From assembly GCF_011634835.1 (NCBI RefSeq), contig NZ_SIRP01000001.1:2459679-2523678 (forward strand): 64,000 nt of DNA, in the 5' to 3' direction. Shown here in pieces: positions 55,306-64,000 of this stretch (its first letter is position 1; each line of letters starts with the position of its first letter). A program made the translations under genes and the position numbers. The notes under the pieces are model-generated. The model made no database searches, was not told the origin of the DNA, and saw nothing but the letters and a program-made list of their open reading frames with translations. The stretch is from Isoptericola sp. BMS4. GTDB lineage: Bacteria > Actinomycetota > Actinomycetes > Actinomycetales > Cellulomonadaceae.

Positions 55306-56448
55306 TCAGAGGCCGAGCTGGACCTGCACGCCGGGCCGGCCCGTCGGCGGTTCGGTGGAGATCTCCGCGTAGGCCGCCGCGAGGAGCGTCGGGTCGGGGC
55401 CCTCCAGCCGCACCGGCCGCGCCACGTCGTCCAGCACCACGAAACGCAGCAGGTCGCCCCGCGTCTTCTTGTCGCGCCGCATCGCGGACACGAGCTTGTC
55501 CCAGCGGTCGCCGCGGTACGTGGTGGGCAGCCCCAGCGACTCCAGGATCGCGCGGTGGCGGGCGACGACGGCGTCGTCCAGCTTGCCGCCCAGGCGCCCC
55601 AGCTCCGCCGCGAAGACCATCCCCACGGCCACAGCGGCCCCGTGGCGCCACTGGTACCGCTCGGTGAGCTCGATGGCGTGGCCCAGCGTGTGCCCGTAAT
55701 TGAGGATCTCCCGCAGCCCCTGCTCGGTGAGGTCCTCCCCCACGACGCGCGCCTTGACCCGGATCGAGCGCTCCACGAGCTCGGCGACGACGTCCCACGT
55801 GGCCTCCGCCGCGTCCGCGCCCTGCCAGCCGTGCAGCTCGGCCGCGTGCTCCTCGACGAGCTCGAGGATGCGCTCGTCCGCGATGAAGCCCGTCTTGACG
55901 ACCTCCGCCATGCCCGCGACCAGGTCCCACCGGTCCAGGGACTCCAGCGCCGCGAGGTCGCACAGCACACCGGCCGGCGGGTGGAACGCCCCCACGAGGT
56001 TCTTGCCCTCGGCCGTGTTGATGCCGGTCTTGCCGCCGACGGCGGCGTCGACCATCGCCAGCAGCGTGGTCGGCATGTGCACCACGCGGATGCCGCGCAG
56101 CCACGTGGCCGCGACGAACCCGGCGAGATCCGTCGTCGCACCGCCCCCGACGGACACGACCGCGTCCGAGCGGGTGAAGTCCGCCTGCCCCAGGACCTGC
56201 CAGCAGAACGCCGCGACCTGCGCCGTCTTCTGCTCCTCGGCGTCCGGCAGCTCGACGGCGAACGCCTCGTAGCCCTGCTCCTTGAGGTCGGCGCGCACCG
56301 CCTCGCCCGTGGCGGACAGAGACGCGGGGTGCATCACCAGCACCCGCCGCACGCCGTCGCCGAGCATGCCCGGCAGCTCGCCGAGCAGGTGGCGGCCCAC
56401 CACCACGTCGTACGGGGCGTCCCCGTTCACGGTCACGCGGACCGGCAT
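55306..56448 (-). CDS. aroB: 3-dehydroquinate synthase
   Basis: Second step of the shikimate pathway: NAD-dependent cyclisation of DAHP. 380 residues: NAD-binding VVSVGGGATTDLAGFVAATW, AAVGGKTGINTAEGKNLVGA, and zinc ligands Glu (GMAEVVKTG) and His (NYGHTLGHAIELTERY; WRHGAAVAVGM). Length is normal. Its start (56448) lies inside the aroK 3' end, an overlap of 16 bp. Last gene of the leftward aroC-aroK-aroB operon in this location. Confidence 0.96.
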   Translation of the reverse strand: MPVRVTVNGDAPYDVVVGRHLLGELPGMLGDGVRRVLVMHPASLSATGEAVRADLKEQGYEAFAVELPDAEEQKTAQVAAFCWQVLGQADFTRSDAVVSVGGGATTDLAGFVAATWLRGIRVVHMPTTLLAMVDAAVGGKTGINTAEGKNLVGAFHPPAGVLCDLAALESLDRWDLVAGMAEVVKTGFIADERILELVEEHAAELHGWQGADAAEATWDVVAELVERSIRVKARVVGEDLTEQGLREILNYGHTLGHAIELTERYQWRHGAAVAVGMVFAAELGRLGGKLDDAVVARHRAILESLGLPTTYRGDRWDKLVSAMRRDKKTRGDLLRFVVLDDVARPVRLEGPDPTLLAAAYAEISTEPPTGRPGVQVQLGL

Positions 56449-56972
56449 GCCTGTACCTCCTGAAGAACCTCGTCGGCGACCTGCTGCGGGTCGCGCTCGT
56501 CGGAGACCACGTGGACCGTGGCCAACCGTTCGTAGGTAGGGCGCCGGGCCGCCATGAGCTCCGCCCAGCGCGCCCGGGGGTTGCCGACCAGCAGCGGGCG
56601 GGACTGGTTGAACCCCACGCGCGGCGCCGCGTGCGCCAGCGACACGTCGAGGAACACGACCACCCCGCCGGCCGCCGCGTACCCCTCGATGGCGCGCTGC
56701 GTGTGGGGGTCCATGACGGCGCCGCCGCCGAGCGCGAGCACCCCGGCGTGGTGCGCCAGGGCCGTGGTCACGGCCTCCCGCTCGAGCGCGCGGAACGCCG
56801 GCTCGCCGTCGGTCACGAAGATCTCCGGCACCGACTTGCCCGCCGTCTGCTCGACGTCGGCGTCGGTGTCCCGGAACGCCACGTCCCAGCGGTCGGCCAG
56901 CAGCCGACCGATCGTCGTCTTCCCGCTGCCGGGCGGGCCGACGAGGACCACCACGGGCGTCCCGGCCGTCAT
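56433..56972 (-). CDS. aroK: Shikimate kinase
   Basis: Phosphorylates shikimate at the 3-OH with ATP. 179 residues: Walker [10 protein letters not shown] (12-20), shikimate-binding Asp in [19 protein letters not shown], the loop [13 protein letters not shown], and the lid arginine region [15 protein letters not shown] 56972 overlaps the aroC stop by 4 bp (ATGA). Confidence 0.95.
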   Translation of the reverse strand: MTAGTPVVVLVGPPGSGKTTIGRLLADRWDVAFRDTDADVEQTAGKSVPEIFVTDGEPAFRALEREAVTTALAHHAGVLALGGGAVMDPHTQRAIEGYAAAGGVVVFLDVSLAHAAPRVGFNQSRPLLVGNPRARWAELMAARRPTYERLATVHVVSDERDPQQVADEVLQEVQACRSA

Positions 56973-58186
56973 CGCAGCAGCTCCGGGATCGCGCCCCGGT
57001 ACGCCTCGGCGTTCCGCCGCACCTCCGCCACGGAGTCGCCGCCGAACTTCTCGACGGCGGCCTGGGCGAGCTCGAGCGCGACCATCGCCTCGGCGACCAC
57101 GGCCGCGGGGGGCACCGCGCACACGTCGGAGCGCTGGTGGTGCGCCGTCACCGCCTCGCCCGTCGCGACGTCGACGGTCGCGAGCGCGCGCGGCACGGTC
57201 GAGATCGGCTTCATCGCCGCCCGCACCCGCACCACCTCGCCGTTCGACATGCCGCCCTCGATGCCCCCGGCCCGGTTGGACCGTCGGGTGATCCGCCCGT
57301 GGGCGTCGCGCTCGATCTCGTCGTGCGCGGCCGAACCGCGCCGACGCGCCGTGCGGAAGCCGTCGCCGACCTCGACGCCCTTGATCGCCTGGATCCCCAT
57401 GAGCGCGGCGGCGAGCCGGGCGTCGAGCCGACGGTCGCCCGACACGTAGGACCCGAGCCCCGACGGCACGTCGTAGGCGAGGACCTCCACCACGCCGCCG
57501 AGCGTGTCGCCGTCCTTGCGGCAGGCGTCGATCTCCTCGACCATCGCCGCGCTCGTCGTCGCGTCGAAGCAGCGCACCGGGTCCGCGTCGAGCGCGGCCG
57601 AGTCCTCCGGCCGCGGCAGGTCCGCGCCCTCGGGCACCTCGACCGGCCCGATCGCCACCACGTGGGAGACGAGGCGCACCCCGAGCGCCTGCTCGAGGAA
57701 CTTCGCCGCGGCGACACCCAGCGCGACGCGCGTCGCCGTCTCGCGGGCCGACGCCCTCTCCAGCACCGGGCGGGCGTCGTCGAAACCGTACTTGCGCATG
57801 CCCACGAGGTCCGCGTGCCCTGGGCGCGGGCGCGTCAGCGGGCGGTTGCGCGCGATCTCGCGCTCGTCGCCCGTGCCCGCGTCCACCAGCAGCGCCTCGC
57901 GCGCGACCGGGTCGGGCGACATCACGTCCGTCCACTTGGGCCACTCGGTGTTGCCGATCTCGATGGCCAGCGGCCCACCCTGGGTGACACCGTGCCGCAG
58001 GCCGCCGAGGATGCGCACCTCGTCCTTCTCGAACTTCATCCGCGCGCCCCGGCCGTAGCCGAGCCGGCGCCGTGCCAGCGCGTCCTGCACGTCGGCGGTG
58101 ACGAGCTCCACCCCGGCGGGCAGCCCCTCCATCACCCCGACCAGGGCCTGACCGTGCGACTCCCCCGACGTGATCCAGCGCAGCAT
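56969..58186 (-). CDS. aroC: Chorismate synthase
   Basis: Last step of the shikimate pathway; converts EPSP to chorismate using reduced FMN. 405 residues: [60 protein letters not shown], and [20 protein letters not shown], all family signatures. A possible -10 (AACAAT at 58194-58199) lies 7 bases before the ATG, so translation may be leaderless. A 141-bp gap separates it from aroE; I see no gene in that gap. Confidence 0.96.
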   Translation of the reverse strand: MLRWITSGESHGQALVGVMEGLPAGVELVTADVQDALARRRLGYGRGARMKFEKDEVRILGGLRHGVTQGGPLAIEIGNTEWPKWTDVMSPDPVAREALLVDAGTGDEREIARNRPLTRPRPGHADLVGMRKYGFDDARPVLERASARETATRVALGVAAAKFLEQALGVRLVSHVVAIGPVEVPEGADLPRPEDSAALDADPVRCFDATTSAAMVEEIDACRKDGDTLGGVVEVLAYDVPSGLGSYVSGDRRLDARLAAALMGIQAIKGVEVGDGFRTARRRGSAAHDEIERDAHGRITRRSNRAGGIEGGMSNGEVVRVRAAMKPISTVPRALATVDVATGEAVTAHHQRSDVCAVPPAAVVAEAMVALELAQAAVEKFGGDSVAEVRRNAEAYRGAIPELLR

Positions 58187-58327
58187 GGGTCCGATTGTTC
58201 CACGCCGGCGGCGGGCCCCGGACCGTGCGGCCGCAGTACGGACGACACCCCCGCACGCCCGACGCGCGGGCCTCGGGGGCAGGTCAGCGGGCCGGGCGGG
58301 ACCCGGCACGCCGGCGAGCCGCGGGCC

Positions 58328-59209
58328 TCACGCCGCGGGAGCCGCGAGCTCGCCCGCCAGCGCGGCGTCCATCGCCGCGACCGGTGCGGGCCGTCCCGTC
58401 ATCAGCCGCACCTGCTCGACCGCCTGGTGCAGCAGCATCCGCTCGCCGCCCACGACGACGCCGCCCGCCGTCGCCCAGGCGCGGGACAGCGCCGTGGGGC
58501 GCGGGTCGTACACCACGTCCAGGAGCACGCCCGACGGCGTGGCGCCGCGCGCACCCAGCGCCGCAGCCACGGGGTCGGCCGCGTAGGCCGGCATCGTGGA
58601 CACCACCACGTCGGCGTCCTGCAGGACGCGCAGGGAGGCGGTGGCGTCCAGCACCTCGAACCGCGGCGAGACGCCCATGCGGGCCGCCGCCTCCTGCAGC
58701 GCGCCGGTGCGCCCGAGCGAGCGCACGAGCACGCGCGGCGCCGTGCAGCCCAGCTCCCCGAGCGCCGCGAGCGTCGAGGACGCCGTCGCGCCGCCGCCGA
58801 GGACGACCGCGCTCGCCGCCGTGGCCTCCGGCCCGCGGCCCTGCGCCACGAACCCCTCGCGCAGGGCGGCCACCAGGCCGTACACGTCCGTGTTCGTGCC
58901 GGTGAGGCTCACGCCGTGCTGCGCGGTGCCGACGAGCACCGTGTTCACGGCGCCGACGGCCCGCGCCAGCGGGTCCACGTGGTCCATCAGGTCGATGATC
59001 GCCTGCTTCAGCGGCATCGTCACGCTGAGCCCGGCCCAGCCGGCGTCCAGCCCCCGCACGAGCGCGGGGAGCTGTTCGACGGTAGTGTCGATCGCCGAGT
59101 AGCGCCAGCCGTCCAGGCCGAGCGCGTCGTAGGCGGCCGTGTGCAGCGCGGGCGACAGCGAGTGCGCCACCGGGTGGCCCAGCACCGCGGCGCGTCGGGA
59201 GACGGTCAT
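58328..59209 (-). CDS. aroE: Shikimate dehydrogenase
   Basis: NADPH-dependent reduction of 3-dehydroshikimate. 293 residues: substrate-site AVLGHPVAHSLSPALHTAAY, catalytic Lys in LSVTMPLKQAIIDLMDH, and the Rossmann loop AVVLGGGATASSTLAALGEL. QAVEQVRLMTG near the end is typical. It starts one base after the mltG stop. Confidence 0.95.
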   Translation of the reverse strand: MTVSRRAAVLGHPVAHSLSPALHTAAYDALGLDGWRYSAIDTTVEQLPALVRGLDAGWAGLSVTMPLKQAIIDLMDHVDPLARAVGAVNTVLVGTAQHGVSLTGTNTDVYGLVAALREGFVAQGRGPEATAASAVVLGGGATASSTLAALGELGCTAPRVLVRSLGRTGALQEAAARMGVSPRFEVLDATASLRVLQDADVVVSTMPAYAADPVAAALGARGATPSGVLLDVVYDPRPTALSRAWATAGGVVVGGERMLLHQAVEQVRLMTGRPAPVAAMDAALAGELAAPAA

Positions 59210-59210
59210 C

Positions 59211-60392
59211 TCAGTACCCGTTCTCCTCTTCCCACGCCCGGAGCTCCTCGACGTTCTGCTGGTGCTCGCCGAACGTCGACGCGAACTTGGTCTCGCCCGA
59301 CTCGAGGTTCACCGTCACCCAGAAGAGCCAGTCGCCGTCGGCCGGGGCGGCCGTCGCCTCGATGGACGCGGCCCCCGGGTTGGCGATCGGGCCCGGCGGG
59401 AGCCCCTCGTGCACGTACGTGTTGTACGGGTTCTCCGGGTCCCTGGTGTCGTCCCGCGTCAGCTCCGTCCCGGAGATCCCCAGCCCGTACGCCACCGAGG
59501 CGTCGATCTGGAGCGGCATGTCGGAGTCGAGGCGGTTCTCGATGGCCCGCGCGATCTTGGGGCGGTCCTCGTCGTGCTTGCCCTCACGCTCCACGAGCGA
59601 GGCCTCGATCAAGGTGCTCTCCCAGTCCGACTCGGGCACCCCCGCGTCCTGGAGCTCGGTCTTCGTCTGCTTCACCATCGCCGACAGCAGGTCGACCGCA
59701 CCGTCGCCGGGCTGCACGCTGTACGTCTTGGGGAACAGCCAGCCCTCGGCGTCGCCGTCGGCCGACTTCGGCAGGCCGATCTTCTTCGGCTTGTCCAGGG
59801 CGGCCTCGAGCTCCTCGCGCGTGATCGGCGTGACGGAGGCGACGCGGTCCACGATCTGCTCGACCGTGTACCCCTCCGGGATCGTGACGTCGGTCTGGAC
59901 CTTCTCGTTCTTCACGAGCGCGGCCACGGCGTCGGACGCCTTCATCTGGCTGAGCAGCTGGTAGGTGCCCGGCTGGATGCCGGCGGCGGCCGGGTTCTCA
60001 CCGAAGGCCTGGGTGAACGCCTCGGCGCTCGCCACGACGTCGGCCTCCGCCAGCACGGTCGCCATCTGCCCGCCGGTCGCCCCCTCGGGGATGACGACCT
60101 GCACGGGCTCGCCACCGGGGCCGGGATAGTCCTCGGCCTGGCTGCCGAGGAACGGCAGGTCGCCGGCCAGGTCGCCGAGCCGGTCCCAGAGCAGATAGCC
60201 GCCCGCGCCCACGAGGCCGAGGACGACGACCATGACGACGGCGGTGCGCTGCCGGCGGCGGCGCCGGCGCTTCGCCTTCGCCCGGCGGCTCGCCGACGAG
60301 CGGCTCCGCGAGGGCGGCGGCGACTCGGCCTGCCGCAGGGCGGGGTGCTCGAAGAGGTCCGTCACGCCGGAATCATCCTTGTCCGAGGGCAT
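59211..60392 (-). CDS. mltG: Endolytic murein transglycosylase MltG
   Basis: Inner-membrane enzyme that cuts nascent glycan strands. 393 residues: a cytoplasmic Arg/Ser/Lys-rich region (1-48), one membrane helix (about 50-69, AVVMVVVLGLVGAGGYLLW), a LysM-like region (about 95-150) and the YceG catalytic domain with Glu in LIEASLVEREGKHDEDRPKI and the NPYNTYVHEGLPPGPIANPG substrate segment. Part of the alaS-ruvX-mltG-aroE string. Confidence 0.94.
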   Translation of the reverse strand: MPSDKDDSGVTDLFEHPALRQAESPPPSRSRSSASRRAKAKRRRRRRQRTAVVMVVVLGLVGAGGYLLWDRLGDLAGDLPFLGSQAEDYPGPGGEPVQVVIPEGATGGQMATVLAEADVVASAEAFTQAFGENPAAAGIQPGTYQLLSQMKASDAVAALVKNEKVQTDVTIPEGYTVEQIVDRVASVTPITREELEAALDKPKKIGLPKSADGDAEGWLFPKTYSVQPGDGAVDLLSAMVKQTKTELQDAGVPESDWESTLIEASLVEREGKHDEDRPKIARAIENRLDSDMPLQIDASVAYGLGISGTELTRDDTRDPENPYNTYVHEGLPPGPIANPGAASIEATAAPADGDWLFWVTVNLESGETKFASTFGEHQQNVEELRAWEEENGY

Positions 60393-60428
60393 GTGTGGTG
60401 GTCACGGGGTCGGTCGCTGTCGCGGGGG

Positions 60429-60956
60429 TCATCGTCCCGCCTCACGCACCTCGACGAGCTCACCGGCGCGCTCCCTGGCCGCCCGCTCCGCGTCGAGTGC
60501 AGATTGCAGAATGATAACGGCTGCGGCCTGGTCCACGACAGACCGGTGCTTCTTCGTCTTCCGGCCCGCCTGGCGCAGCTGGGCGTGCGCCGACACCGTC
60601 GTCATGCGCTCGTCCACGAGACGCACCTCGACCGGCGCCACCGCCGCCGCGAGGCGACCCGCGAACTCGCGGGCGTCGGCGGTCGCCGCGCCCTCCGAGC
60701 CGGACAGGTGCCGGGGCAGCCCCACGTACACGACGGCCGCGAGCCGCTCGGAGACCTCCTGCGCGATCCGGGCGACGTCGGCCGTGACCGCCGGCGCGCC
60801 GGCCGTGCCCGCGGGCACCTCCAGCACGCGCGGCACGGTCTCCACCGGCGTCGCCACGAGCCCGTCCGGGTCGCTGCCGGCCAGCCCGATCCGGGCCTTG
60901 CCGACGTCCACACCGAGGCGCGCACCGCGCGGCAGGTCCTCCACCGCGGTGCTCAC
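60429..60956 (-). CDS. ruvX: Putative pre-16S rRNA nuclease / RuvX (YqgF)
   Basis: 175 residues, RNase H-like fold: LGVDVGKARIGLAGSDPDGL, VVYVGLPRHLSGSEG, and the acidic active-site segments RLVDERMTTVSAHAQLR and VVDQAAAVIILQSALD. E. coli YqgF trims the 5' end of 16S rRNA; a Holliday-junction role has also been proposed. GTG 60956 starts 7 bases after the alaS stop. Confidence 0.94.
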   Translation of the reverse strand: MSTAVEDLPRGARLGVDVGKARIGLAGSDPDGLVATPVETVPRVLEVPAGTAGAPAVTADVARIAQEVSERLAAVVYVGLPRHLSGSEGAATADAREFAGRLAAAVAPVEVRLVDERMTTVSAHAQLRQAGRKTKKHRSVVDQAAAVIILQSALDAERAARERAGELVEVREAGR

Positions 60957-60963
60957 CGCCGGC

Positions 60964-63663
60964 TCACGCCCCCGCACGCGCCGCGCGGACGCCGTCGACG
61001 ACGCCGGCCAGGGCCCCGGGCAGCGCGGCCGCGTCGGTACCGCCACCCTGGGCGAGGTCCGGCTTGCCGCCGCCCCCGCCGCCGAGGGCCTTCGCCGCGC
61101 TCTTCACGAAGTCGCCCGCACGCAGGCCGGCATCCCGGGCGCCGGCGTTCGTCGCCACGACGACGAGCGGCCGCCCGCCGGCCACGCCCCCGACGGCGAC
61201 GAGTGCCGGGTCGGCGTCGCCGAGACGGCCCCGCACGTCGAGCGCGAGGGCGCGCAGGTCGTCGGCCGAGGCCACCTCGCCGGCGTCGTGCGTCACGACG
61301 CGCACGTCACCGACCCGCGGCGCTTCCGCGGCCAGAGAACCGGCGGCCACGAGGAGCTGCGCCTGCCGCAGGCCCGCGAGCTCCTTCTCCGTCTCCTTGA
61401 GCCGCGACAGCAGCGACCCCACACGGTCGGCGAGCTCGTCCGGGCGGGCGCCCAGCAGGCCGGTCAGCTGGCCCACGAGGGCGTGCTCCTTGGCCTGGAA
61501 CCCGTACGCGCCGTCGCCGACGAGCGCGTCGACGCGCCGCACGCCGGACCCGATCGACGACTCGCCGAGCAGCGCGACGCGCCCGACCTCGCCGGTCGCC
61601 CCCACGTGGGTCCCGCCGCACAGCTCGCGCGACCAGTCACCGCCGATCGACACGACGCGCACGCGGTCGCCGTACTTCTCGCCGAACAGCGCCATCGCGC
61701 CCTGCGCCTTCGCCTCGTCGAGCGACATGACGGCGTCCGTCACCTCGAGGTTCTCGGCGAGCCGCGTGTTGACCCGCTCCTCGATCTCCCCCAGCGCGGA
61801 GGAGTCGACCGCGGTCGGCGAGCGGAAGTCGAACCGCACGCGGCTCGGAGCGTTCTCGGACCCGGCCTGCGTGCGGTCGGGACCGACCATCTCGTGCAGG
61901 GCCTTGTGGATCATGTGGGTCGCCGAGTGGGCGCGGCTGATGGCCACGCGCCGGTCGACGTCGATGCTGGCCAGGCCCTTGTCGTCGAGCGCGACCGTGC
62001 CCTCGACCAGGCGCCCGCGGTGCACGGACAGCCCCTTGATCGGGCGCTGCACGTCGTCGACCTCGACGATGGCGCCACCGTCGAGCACGATCGTGCCCTG
62101 GTCGGCGAGCTGCCCGCCCGCCTCCGCGTAGAACGGCGTCCGGTCGAGCACGACCTCCACCGCGGCGGGGGCGGTCGCGGCCGGGGCGGGCCCGCCGTCC
62201 ACGAGGAGGCCCGCGACCCGCACCGTGGCCTGAGTGTCGGTGTAGCCGAGGAACTCGACCTCGCGGGTCAGGTCCTTCGACAGGGTCTCGTAGGCGCGCA
62301 GGTCCGCGTGCCCCGTCTTCTTGGCCAGGGCGTCCGCGCGGGCGCGCTGCTTCTGCTCCGCCATGAGGTCGCGGAACGCCTTCTCGTCGACCTGCACGCC
62401 CTGCTCGCCGGCCATCTCCAGCGTGAGGTCGATCGGGAAGCCGTAGGTGTCGTGCAGCCGGAACGCCTCGGCCCCGGCGAGCACCGGCGTCCCGCCCTCG
62501 GAGGCCGAGCGCACCTTGCGCACGGCCGTGTCGAGGATGGTGGTGCCGGCGGCCAGGGTGCGGCGGAAGGCGTCCTCCTCCGCGTACGCCACGTCGCTGA
62601 TGCGGCCGAACTCGGCGTCGAGCTCCGGGTAGGAGGCCTTCATGAGGTCCTTCGACACGGGCAGCAGCTCGGGCAGGGCGACGGCGTCGACCCCCAGCAG
62701 GCGCACGGCGCGCACGGCCCGGCGGATGAGCCGGCGCAGCACATAGCCACGGCCCTCGTTGGACGGGCGCACACCGTCCCCGATGACCATGAGCGACGAC
62801 CGCACGTGGTCGGCGATCACGCGCATGCGCACGTCGTCCTCGGCGTCCGCCCCGTAGCGCTTGCCCGTCATCTCCTCCACGCGGGCGATGACCGGGTAGA
62901 CCTCGTCGATCTCGTAGAGGTTCTCCTTGCCCTGGAGCAGGTAGGCGATCCGCTCCAGCCCGGCGCCCGTGTCGATGCTCTTGTGCTCGAGCTCGCCCAG
63001 CAGCGGGTAGCTCTTGCCCTGGCCCTCGCCGCGGACGAACTCGTCGAAGACGAGGTTCCAGATCTCGAGGTACCGGTCACCGCCGGGGTCGACGGTGCCG
63101 CCGGCCGCCTCCGGCCCGTACGCGGGCCCGCGGTCGTAGTGCCACTCGGCGCACGGTCCGGCCGGGCCCGGCTGGCCCGTGTCCCAGAAGTTCTCCTCGC
63201 GCGGCAGGCGCACGATGTGCTTCGGGTCGAGCCCGACGCCCTTCGTCAGCGCCTCGTAGGCCTCGGCGTCCTGCTCCCAGATCGTCACCCACAGCCGGTC
63301 GCCGTCGAGCCCGTACCCGCCGGCGCCCTGCTCGGTCGTCAGGAGCTCCCACGCGAAGTCGATGGCCTCGCGCTTGAAGTAGTCGCCGAACGAGAAGTTG
63401 CCGTTCATCTGGAAGAACGTGCCGTGGCGCGTGGTGCGGCCCACGTTCTCGATGTCGTTCGTGCGGATGCACTTCTGCACGCTCGCGGCGCGCGGCCACG
63501 GCGCCTGCTCGGTGCCGAGGATGTACGGGATGAAGGGCACCATGCCCGCGATGGTGAACAGGATCGAGGGGTCGGGCGAGACCAGGGGCACGCTCGGCAC
63601 GATCTCGTGGTCCTTGGAGGCGAAGTAGTCGAGCCAACGCTGACGGATCTCGGCGGTGCGCAT
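60964..63663 (-). CDS. alaS: Alanyl-tRNA synthetase
   Basis: Charges tRNA-Ala. 899 residues: class II catalytic core (SPDPSILFTIAGMVPFIPYI, KCIRTNDIENVGRTTRHGTF), tRNA-recognition middle, editing domain with zinc ligands (HSATHMIHKALHE and ELCGGTHVGATGEVG) and the C-Ala domain with Gly-rich ending. ATG 63663 has GAAGGA upstream. First gene of the alaS-ruvX-mltG-aroE string here. No T-box-like leader is visible in the 117 bases upstream. Confidence 0.97.
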   Translation of the reverse strand: MRTAEIRQRWLDYFASKDHEIVPSVPLVSPDPSILFTIAGMVPFIPYILGTEQAPWPRAASVQKCIRTNDIENVGRTTRHGTFFQMNGNFSFGDYFKREAIDFAWELLTTEQGAGGYGLDGDRLWVTIWEQDAEAYEALTKGVGLDPKHIVRLPREENFWDTGQPGPAGPCAEWHYDRGPAYGPEAAGGTVDPGGDRYLEIWNLVFDEFVRGEGQGKSYPLLGELEHKSIDTGAGLERIAYLLQGKENLYEIDEVYPVIARVEEMTGKRYGADAEDDVRMRVIADHVRSSLMVIGDGVRPSNEGRGYVLRRLIRRAVRAVRLLGVDAVALPELLPVSKDLMKASYPELDAEFGRISDVAYAEEDAFRRTLAAGTTILDTAVRKVRSASEGGTPVLAGAEAFRLHDTYGFPIDLTLEMAGEQGVQVDEKAFRDLMAEQKQRARADALAKKTGHADLRAYETLSKDLTREVEFLGYTDTQATVRVAGLLVDGGPAPAATAPAAVEVVLDRTPFYAEAGGQLADQGTIVLDGGAIVEVDDVQRPIKGLSVHRGRLVEGTVALDDKGLASIDVDRRVAISRAHSATHMIHKALHEMVGPDRTQAGSENAPSRVRFDFRSPTAVDSSALGEIEERVNTRLAENLEVTDAVMSLDEAKAQGAMALFGEKYGDRVRVVSIGGDWSRELCGGTHVGATGEVGRVALLGESSIGSGVRRVDALVGDGAYGFQAKEHALVGQLTGLLGARPDELADRVGSLLSRLKETEKELAGLRQAQLLVAAGSLAAEAPRVGDVRVVTHDAGEVASADDLRALALDVRGRLGDADPALVAVGGVAGGRPLVVVATNAGARDAGLRAGDFVKSAAKALGGGGGGKPDLAQGGGTDAAALPGALAGVVDGVRAARAGA

Positions 63664-63780
63664 GGTGTCCTTCGTGTGGTGTGACGGGCGGGGCCGGCCG
63701 GTGTCCGGTCCCTTCCCATTCTCCCGCCTTCGGGGAGCTGGTCTGAACGGAATTCGCGGTGCTGGCTCAGGGATGCTGGC

Positions 63781-64000
63781 TCAGAACGAGTAGCCGAGCC
63801 GTGCCTCGTCGTTGTCGGCGTCCCTGTCGACGTCCGTGTGGTCGCGCCTGTCGCCGGGCACCGCGCGCCAGGCGTCGGGCCGGGCCGCGTGCCGGGGACG
63901 GGCGCCGCGCCCGCCTGTGACGTCGCCGGGCCGCAGCCCGCTCGCGCGGACGTCGTCGGGGTCCGGCTGCCCCTCGGCCAGCAGGGCGGCAGTCAGCTCG
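63781..64000 (-). CDS. C-terminal end of an unrecognised protein (cut by window edge)
   Basis: Only 72 codons and the stop are visible: an initial helical-looking ELTAALLAEGQPDPDDVR, then a low-complexity Arg/Asp/Gly/Ala-rich tail ending DNDEARLGYSF. No domain can be recognised. In related genomes a DUF6167-type membrane protein commonly lies just upstream of alaS, which would fit, but this is inference from position only. Confidence 0.5.
   Translation of the reverse strand, partial: ELTAALLAEGQPDPDDVRASGLRPGDVTGGRGARPRHAARPDAWRAVPGDRRDHTDVDRDADNDEARLGYSF

Noticed and set aside
63664-63780. T-box riboswitch before alaS
   Set aside because: Only 117 bases without the T-box sequence or a terminator; not supported.

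Overview
The window is very GC-rich DNA from an actinobacterium. GTG and TTG starts are common, genes overlap by ATGA/GTGA junctions, and the order of housekeeping genes is the classic actinobacterial one. A mihF-gmk-rpoZ-coaBC-metK-priA-fmt-rsmB-rpe arm and an alaS-ruvX-mltG-aroE-aroC-aroK-aroB-aroQ-efp-nusB arm flank the pyr operon. Gene content suggests a Micrococcales member (Cellulomonadaceae or Promicromonosporaceae type); this assignment is an inference.

Layout. 1-2150: a DUF881/sbp/DUF881/pgsA envelope cluster. 2415-4313: DEAD-box RNA helicase. 4418-6981: PH-like membrane protein, hisG, hisE, rpe. 7037-23116: an accessory block sitting between rpe and rsmB, which are adjacent in M. 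tuberculosis. It holds an acetyltransferase, a complete-looking locus for high-mannose N-glycan use, a HipBA-type toxin-antitoxin pair and an unknown small membrane protein. 23209-33634: rsmB, fmt, a DUF1203 gene, a HAD phosphatase, priA, metK, coaBC, rpoZ, gmk, mihF. 33889-43038: pyrR-pyrB-pyrC-membrane protein-carA-carB-pyrF, one tightly overlapping operon read leftward. 43282-45674: nusB, efp, a SatD-like HTH protein, aroQ. 45696-55236: a second accessory block between aroQ and aroB (SoxR with a quinone reductase and efflux pump, a BBE-type flavoprotein, a PPOX protein, an ECF41-type sigma factor, a UMF1-like transporter, an alpha/beta hydrolase, a GDPD enzyme). 55306-63663: aroB, aroK, aroC, aroE, mltG, ruvX, alaS, then a gene tail cut by the window edge.

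The most interesting system is the N-glycan locus (7677-20935). A secreted Endo-H-like GH18 enzyme would release oligomannose glycans from glycoproteins. A lipoprotein and two permeases would import them, with the ATPase supplied from elsewhere. Cytoplasmic GH92 and GH38 alpha-mannosidases would trim the arms, and a GH5_18-like beta-mannosidase would split the last Man-beta-1,4-GlcNAc. One LacI-family regulator sits in the middle. The three transcription units share an almost identical promoter/operator module, CTCAAGCGCT followed by a -10-like NNNGT, which ties the distant endoglycosidase gene to the same regulon.

Regulation visible elsewhere: a perfect PyrR RNA-binding loop just upstream of the pyrR ribosome site, a canonical SoxR box inside a 19-bp promoter spacer, repeated HipB-type operators, and a set of nine genes whose start codon lies 6-7 bases after a TANNNT -10 box, as expected of leaderless mRNAs. 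All non-overlapping convergent gene pairs are separated by long perfect palindromes without U-tracts.
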